Shown piece by piece: positions 6,927 through 9,562 of a stretch of DNA of 9,562 bases. The position numbers and the translations under genes were made by a program. The stretch spans positions 1-9,562 of the forward strand of contig JAAYUT010000336.1 in the NCBI GenBank assembly GCA_012517485.1. The letters are read 5' to 3'. The DNA comes from Candidatus Atribacter fermentans (GTDB lineage Bacteria; Atribacterota; Atribacteria; Atribacterales; Atribacteraceae). The notes beneath the pieces were generated by a model that worked only from the letters and a program-made list of their open reading frames with translations, ran no database searches and was not told the DNA's origin. Numbering within the stretch: position 1 is the stretch's first letter; each line of letters starts with the position of its first letter.

Positions 6927-7300
6927 AAGATTGACCTCCTTTTTTTAAATCGAAAAGATCGTGATCTTAACTGCCTATAGACATTTTTTCCGATGAGATC
7001 CGATCCATCGATTTGAGGAGGCATACCCATTGGACATGAAATGTCACCATTATTCCTAAAATGGAATTAATAATCTTTTTAAAAAACGATCCATTCGTTC
7101 TTTTTTGAGATTCAAATAAGGGGACTTGACAGAAGAACTGGAAGTTTAAAAAGCCAATCACTTCATCAAAACCTTCGTGATTCTCGATGCAGCATTATAT
7201 CAGATATTAAAACAAATGAATATCCTTTTTTTTCCTTTTAAGAATAATTCAGTATAAAAATCTAATTTTTGAAGAGAAAGCTTTGATAGAAATAAAAACT
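6927..7300. other. Intergenic region upstream of the helicase gene
   Basis: Apart from the helicase ribosome binding site (AAAGGAGGT, 6934-6942 on the minus strand) I find little. A weak hairpin AACGA/TCGTT (7085-7099) is flanked by A/T runs and might be a weak bidirectional terminator. GACAT/ATGTC (7033-7045) is a short dyad. No convincing promoter, RNA gene or coding region is seen. Confidence 0.5.
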
Positions 7301-7340
7301 CATGCTTCTCAAGAGTATCAGACGAGGATGAAAATGTCTT

Positions 7341-7381
7341 CCCCCTCATCTCCACCTCTCCCACCAGGGGAGAGGAAAAAA
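7341..7381 (+). repeat. CCTCTCCC-type palindromic repeat, intact copy
   Basis: CCTCTCCC (7355-7362) pairs perfectly with GGGAGAGG (7368-7375) around a 5-base loop and is followed by an A run. It is preceded by GAGGATGAAAATG..TTCCCCCTCA, as is the copy at 7847. The T run lies on the wrong side for a minus-strand terminator, and an A run follows on the plus strand, so it is not an ordinary terminator. Confidence 0.7.
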
Positions 7382-7398
7382 ACAAAGGAATTCGGAGT

Positions 7399-7421
7399 TC
7401 CTTCTTCCTTGATAGGAGAAG
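7399..7421. repeat. Short imperfect hairpin within the repeat block
   Basis: CCTTCTTCCT and AGGAGAAGG pair with one bulged base around TGAT. It lies between the CCTCTCCC repeat and the first REP-like unit. It has no matching copy elsewhere in the window. Confidence 0.4.
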
Positions 7422-7455
7422 GTCAGGATGAAGATGAAAATGCCTATCTAAATCC

Positions 7456-7492
7456 TTCATTGCGAGGAACGGAGGAACATGGCAATCTCTGC
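7456..7492 (+). repeat. REP-like unit 1, ATTGC/GCAAT outer stem (diverged)
   Basis: The form is TTC-ATTGC-GAG-inner-ATG-GCAAT-CTCTGC. The outer stem ATTGC/GCAAT is intact. The first base of the GTC end and the GTG triplet are each changed by one base, so this is the most decayed plus-strand unit of the first block. A 10-bp spacer CACCCAGTTT follows. Confidence 0.75.
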
Positions 7493-7502
7493 CACCCAGT
7501 TT

Positions 7503-7553
7503 GTCATTCTGAGGAGTCCGGTGACTTTGACCGGACGACGTGAGAATCTTATC
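7503..7553 (+). repeat. REP-like unit 2, ATTCT/AGAAT outer stem with long inner stem
   Basis: The form is GTC-ATTCT-GAG-inner-GTG-AGAAT-CTTATC. Both stem levels differ from the neighbours yet still pair: outer ATTCT/AGAAT, inner GTCCGG/CCGGAC. It is 51 bp long because of the longer inner hairpin. A 10-bp spacer CGCCCACACC follows. Confidence 0.85.
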
Positions 7554-7563
7554 CGCCCACACC

Positions 7564-7604
7564 GTCATTGCGAGGAGCGTCTTATGCGACGTGGCAATCT
7601 CATC
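7564..7604 (+). repeat. REP-like unit 3, ATTGC/GCAAT outer stem
   Basis: This 41-bp unit is GTC-ATTGC-GAG-inner-GTG-GCAAT-CTCATC, with every constant block intact. An AT-rich 30-bp spacer (7605-7634) separates it from the oppositely oriented unit 4, so the two CTCATC ends face each other. Confidence 0.9.
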
Positions 7605-7634
7605 CTTTTAAAGTTTTTATAAAAAAATTGAAAA

Positions 7635-7677
7635 GATGAGATCCTCACGGCTTCGAAAAACGAAGCCTCAGGATGAC
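7635..7677 (-). repeat. REP-like unit 4, minus orientation, ATCCT/AGGAT outer stem
   Basis: This 43-bp unit reads GTC-ATCCT-GAG-GCTTCG..CGAAGC-C-GTG-AGGAT-CTCATC on the minus strand. Inner and outer stems pair fully. It is identical to unit 5. Confidence 0.92.
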
Positions 7678-7689
7678 ACCTTCGGTGTC
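7675..7689. repeat. Spacer hairpin between units 4 and 5
   Basis: GACACC and GGTGTC form a perfect 6-bp stem with loop TTC. It occupies the 13-bp spacer between the two identical units and overlaps the end of unit 4. A degenerate equivalent (TTTTCGGTTTC) follows the unit at 5105-5147. Confidence 0.7.
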
Positions 7690-7690
7690 A

Positions 7691-7733
7691 GATGAGATCC
7701 TCACGGCTTCGAAAAACGAAGCCTCAGGATGAC
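7691..7733 (-). repeat. REP-like unit 5, exact duplicate of unit 4
   Basis: All 43 bases match unit 4, with a repeat period of 56 bp. Such identity beside diverged plus-strand units points to a recent tandem duplication or conversion. Confidence 0.92.
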
Positions 7734-7745
7734 CGAAGAAAGGCA

Positions 7746-7778
7746 CACCCCTCTTACCCCCCCTCAATGGGGGAATTT
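7746..7778 (+). repeat. CCCC-type palindromic repeat
   Basis: CACCCCTCTTACC is followed by CCCCCTCAATGGGGGAATT. A C-run/G-run dyad ends in GGGGAATT. The same ending follows the dyad at 9516-9531, and the reverse form ends the window at 9542-9562. It directly follows unit 5, as its counterpart follows unit 8. Confidence 0.6.
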
Positions 7779-7786
7779 ATAAGATG

Positions 7787-7841
7787 GTATTTTCAGGATA
7801 GACCATCATGCTGCATTCGCAGCAACAGTTGTGGATGAAAA
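7787..7841 (+). repeat. TTTTCAGG-type palindromic repeat
   Basis: The outer arms TTTTCA (7790-7795) and TGAAAA enclose GGATAGACCATCA, a tip stem TGCTGC/GCAGCA with loop ATTC, and CAGTTGTGGA. The second copy (9255-9307) has the same frame but a different, still paired tip stem (TGCCAC/GTGGCA). Confidence 0.75.
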
Positions 7842-7846
7842 TGCCT

Positions 7847-7890
7847 TCCCCCTCACCTACACCTCTCCCACCGAGGGGCGAGGAAAAAAC
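7847..7890 (+). repeat. CCTCTCCC-type palindromic repeat, second copy
   Basis: CCTCTCCC pairs with GGGGCGAGG with one mismatch and is followed by AAAAAAC. It is preceded by GTGGATGAAAATGCC..CCCCCTCA, nearly the same as before the copy at 7341. Confidence 0.7.
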
Positions 7891-7914
7891 TTAAGAAGGT
7901 GATAACGGGAGTAG

Positions 7915-7967
7915 CGGATCACGGATCACACTTCACAGTTCACGGTTCACGGTATTTTCAGGGTAGA
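7915..7967 (+). repeat. Short TTCACRG / CGGATCA tandem repeats and half TTTTCAGG element
   Basis: CGGATCA occurs twice in a row (7915-7928), followed by TTCACAG, TTCACGG and TTCACGG. The block then runs into GGTATTTTCAGGGTAGA (7951-7967), which matches the left end of the repeat at 7787 and lacks the remaining half. It ends 13 bases before the mtnA stop. Confidence 0.6.
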
Positions 7968-7979
7968 TTTATATCAATT

Positions 7980-9029
7980 CTATTCATTTTGCTTTAAAAG
8001 GGTAAGTTTTTCAACAAAAGGAGGATAAAGAATTCCCTTTTCAGTAATGATAGCCCGAATTAGGTGGTGCGGTGTCACATCAAAAGCCGGATTCCAAGCT
8101 TCTATACCTTGGGGTGCCGTCCGACTTTCTCCAAAATGAAATACCTCTTCAGGTTCTCTCTCTTCAATGGGTATATCTTCCCCAGAAGCGATGTGGATGT
8201 CGATAGTTGATAGTGGTGCAGCAATATAAAAAGGAATATGATGATGGGATGCCAAAACCGCCAATGAATAAGTCCCGATTTTATTAGCCGTATCCCCATT
8301 GGCTGCAATGCGATCTGCTCCCACGATAATTTTATGAACCCGCCCTTGTGCCATAAGATAACCAGCCATATTATCGGTAATGAGGGTAACTGGAATGTGA
8401 TTTTTTAAAAGTTCAAAAGTAGTGAGACGAGCTCCTTGAAGGAGTGGTCGAGTTTCATCGGCATAAACTGTCAGTTTTTTTCTTTCTTGTAAAGCTGCCC
8501 AGTATATTACACCCAACGCTGTTCCCCAAGCACTACAAGCTAATGCTCCGGCGTTACAATGGGTTAATATAGCATCCTGGTCTTCAACGAGAGAGGCTCC
8601 CTGTTTCGCAATGTTTTGATTGGTCTCAATATCTTCATTATGAATTGTAATAGCTTCTTCTATGAGTTCTTCGGCGCATTTTTTCGGTGATACTCCTTGC
8701 TTTTCTGCATCCTTCCATATCTTTTTCATTCGATCCAGAGCCCAGAATAAATTTACAGCAGTTGGTCGTGTGGATCTCAAAGTTTGGTCGACACTTTCTA
8801 AAAAAGAATAAAACCGATCCAAATGAATTTTTAAACCTTCTTGAGCACCCAAAGCCATACCATAAGCTGCCCCGACACCAATGAGAGGAGCACCTCTTAA
8901 TCCAAGATTTGATATGGCCTGAGCGACAACTCGAAAATCATTGGTTTCGATGAAATATTCTTTTAAAGGAAGTTGTCTTTGATCAAGAAATCTCACTTGA
9001 CCATTTTTCCATTCAATAGTTTTGAACAT
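7980..9029 (-). CDS. mtnA: S-methyl-5-thioribose-1-phosphate isomerase
   Basis: This cytoplasmic isomerase converts 5-methylthioribose 1-phosphate to methylthioribulose 1-phosphate in methionine salvage. Some homologues also accept 5-deoxyribose 1-phosphate. The 349-residue length equals that of bacterial MtnA. Family signatures include LRGAPLIGVGAAYG (44-57), STRPTAVNLFWA (86-97), LTHCNAGALA (155-164, catalytic Cys158), YADETRPLLQGARLT (189-203), TDNMAG (218-223) and VGADRIAANGDTANKIGTY (236-254, catalytic Asp239). The related eIF2B-alpha-like and ribose-1,5-bisphosphate isomerases lack this exact combination. ATG is the start, preceded by GGAGAAGAG. The gene is alone, with repeat blocks on both sides and no mtnK or aldolase in view. 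No SAM riboswitch precedes it. Confidence 0.95.
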   Translation of the reverse strand: MFKTIEWKNGQVRFLDQRQLPLKEYFIETNDFRVVAQAISNLGLRGAPLIGVGAAYGMALGAQEGLKIHLDRFYSFLESVDQTLRSTRPTAVNLFWALDRMKKIWKDAEKQGVSPKKCAEELIEEAITIHNEDIETNQNIAKQGASLVEDQDAILTHCNAGALACSAWGTALGVIYWAALQERKKLTVYADETRPLLQGARLTTFELLKNHIPVTLITDNMAGYLMAQGRVHKIIVGADRIAANGDTANKIGTYSLAVLASHHHIPFYIAAPLSTIDIHIASGEDIPIEEREPEEVFHFGESRTAPQGIEAWNPAFDVTPHHLIRAIITEKGILYPPFVEKLTLLKQNE

Positions 9030-9186
9030 TTTCTCTTCTCCGCAAATGATTATTTTTAATTTTTTAATTATTTATGAGTTTTTTTCTGTTTCATTGTTCT
9101 TATGATATATCTTCATACCATTTGGTGAAATCAGATGAATATGAAAATCCAAATTCGACATAACAAGGCATATTGCTACATGAATC
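9030..9186. other. mtnA upstream region
   Basis: This AT-rich leader region holds the mtnA ribosome binding site and one weak promoter candidate on the minus strand. I see no riboswitch and no gene. Confidence 0.5.
9102..9129 (-). promoter_or_regulatory. Candidate promoter of mtnA
   Basis: On the minus strand TTCACC (9124-9129), a 16-base spacer and TATCAT (9102-9107) resemble a housekeeping promoter. The 16-base spacing matches the two stronger promoters in this window. The leader would be about 65 bases. Confidence 0.35.
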
Positions 9187-9234
9187 GGGTGCAATACATT
9201 GCGCCCCTCCATTTTTTAATTCTTTTGTAGGGGC
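9187..9234. repeat. GC-rich double palindrome upstream of mtnA
   Basis: GGGTGCAAT (9187-9195) pairs with ATTGCGCCC (9198-9206). The overlapping GCCCCT (9203-9208) pairs with AGGGGC (9229-9234) around an AT-rich loop. The GC arms stand out from their AT-rich surroundings and resemble other intergenic palindromes nearby, but no second copy lies in this window. Confidence 0.5.
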
Positions 9235-9254
9235 TTGATTTATCATGCCTGTGG

Positions 9255-9307
9255 GTTTTCAGGATAGACCCTCATGCCACTTTGGTGGCACTAGTTGAGG
9301 ATGAAAA
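9255..9307 (+). repeat. TTTTCAGG-type palindromic repeat, second copy
   Basis: TTTTCAGGATAGACC (9256-9270) is followed by CTCA, tip stem TGCCAC/GTGGCA with loop TTTG, then TTGAGGATGAAAA. It leads through CTATCTCAATCC into REP-like unit 6, as the diverged sequence GATGAAAATGCCTATCTAAATCC leads into unit 1. Confidence 0.75.
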
Positions 9308-9321
9308 TTCTATCTCAATCC

Positions 9322-9362
9322 GTCATGCTGAGGAGCGTCTTCGGCGACGTGATAATCCCATC
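9322..9362 (+). repeat. REP-like unit 6, outer stem partly lost
   Basis: The form is GTC-ATGCT-GAG-inner-GTG-ATAAT-CCCATC. The constant GTC, GAG and GTG blocks remain, but the outer arms no longer pair fully. The next unit starts after the 10-bp spacer CACCCACTCC. Confidence 0.8.
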
Positions 9363-9372
9363 CACCCACTCC

Positions 9373-9413
9373 GTCATTGCGAGGAGCGCCTTAGGCGACG
9401 TGGCAATCTCATT
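9373..9413 (+). repeat. REP-like unit 7, ATTGC/GCAAT outer stem
   Basis: The form is GTC-ATTGC-GAG-inner-GTG-GCAAT-CTCATT. The inner stem CGCC/GGCG differs from that of unit 3 but pairs. It faces unit 8 across a 24-bp AT-rich spacer. Confidence 0.9.
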
Positions 9414-9437
9414 TCATACTTTTTTCAATAATGAAAA

Positions 9438-9480
9438 GATGAGATCCTCACGCCCTCACAAAACGAGGGTTCAGGATGAC
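9438..9480 (-). repeat. REP-like unit 8, minus orientation, ATCCT/AGGAT outer stem
   Basis: This 43-bp unit has inner stem CCCTC/GAGGG as in 5105-5147, and outer stem ATCCT/AGGAT as in units 4 and 5. It combines features of both and forms the right half of a convergent pair with unit 7. Confidence 0.9.
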
Positions 9481-9500
9481 GGATGAAAGGCACCCTCCCC

Positions 9501-9562
9501 GCCGCGAAAGCGGCACCCCTCCACGGAGGGGAATTGTTGAATTCATTCCCCCATTGAGGGGG
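9501..9562. repeat. Cluster of CCCC-type palindromes at the window end
   Basis: Three dyads follow one another: GCCGC/GCGGC with a GAAA loop (9501-9514), CCCCTCC/GGAGGGG (9516-9531) and CCCCC/GGGGG with loop ATTGA (9548-9562). GAATT/AATTC (9531-9544) joins the last two, so they lie as a facing pair. The cluster may continue beyond the window. Confidence 0.65.

Noticed and set aside
7126..7131. Plus-strand TTGACA as a promoter
   Set aside because: No suitable -10 box follows at 16-18 bases and no plus-strand gene lies downstream.
6967..7161. Minus-strand frame of 64 codons upstream of the helicase
   Set aside because: It has no ribosome binding site and no family features, and contains the weak hairpin at 7085-7099.
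7200..7568. Overlapping reading frames on both strands (7200-7568 minus, 7283-7543 plus)
   Set aside because: They run through several non-coding palindromic repeats, lack a ribosome binding site, and encode no recognisable family.
7635..7733. Possible CRISPR array
   Set aside because: Only two identical repeats occur, with a 13-bp spacer that is itself a hairpin, and related units appear in both orientations. There are no unique spacers of about 30-40 bp and no cas genes.
9030..9186. SAM riboswitch expected before a methionine-salvage gene
   Set aside because: None of the conserved SAM-I helices or a terminator is visible in the mtnA leader.
9295..9486. Plus-strand reading frame of 63 codons
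   Set aside because: It lies almost wholly inside the TTTTCAGG and REP-like units; its openness comes from the repeats.

Overview
The window comes from a low-GC bacterium, probably an anaerobe, that controls genes through RNA leaders of the Firmicutes type (a T-box and an FMN riboswitch). The periplasmic binding protein at the left edge has an ordinary signal peptide with no lipobox cysteine, which suits a two-membrane cell better than a classical Gram-positive one. A candidate such as Atribacterota, or another diderm lineage with Firmicutes-like regulation, fits this, but the sequence does not settle the phylum.

Layout: (1) 41-1048 (-) is a TrpX-type ABC substrate-binding protein behind a complete T-box leader with its own promoter (1066-1368). 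(2) 1458-1982 (+) is the DNA repair methyltransferase Ogt, convergent with ribU. (3) 1992-2558 (-) is the riboflavin ECF S-component RibU. It has an FMN riboswitch, an intrinsic terminator and a strong promoter placed directly behind fucK. (4) 2832-4334 (-) is L-fuculokinase. (5) 4575-4826 (+) is a small two-helix membrane protein. (6) 5235-6926 (-) is a DEAD-box RNA helicase with a DbpA-type C-terminal domain. (7) 7980-9029 (-) is MtnA, methylthioribose-1-phosphate isomerase.

The genes look like separate small transcription units and do not form one pathway. Riboflavin uptake under FMN control and amino-acid uptake under T-box control are scavenging functions. Fuculokinase and MtnA both feed sugar 1-phosphates towards aldolase-type salvage, but no aldolase is present here.

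The most unusual content is the non-coding DNA around the helicase and mtnA (about 4990-5170, 7300-7970 and 9187-9562). It is a mosaic of several short palindromic repeat families. The main family has nine units on both strands with the form GTC-ATnnn-GAG-[stem-loop]-GTG-n'n'n'AT-CTCATC. Both the outer and the inner stems change between copies while pairing is kept in most of them, whereas the GTC, GAG/GTG and CTCATC parts are nearly constant. Tandem units are exactly 10 bp apart, and plus and minus units face each other across AT-rich spacers. Two blocks with the same module order flank mtnA.
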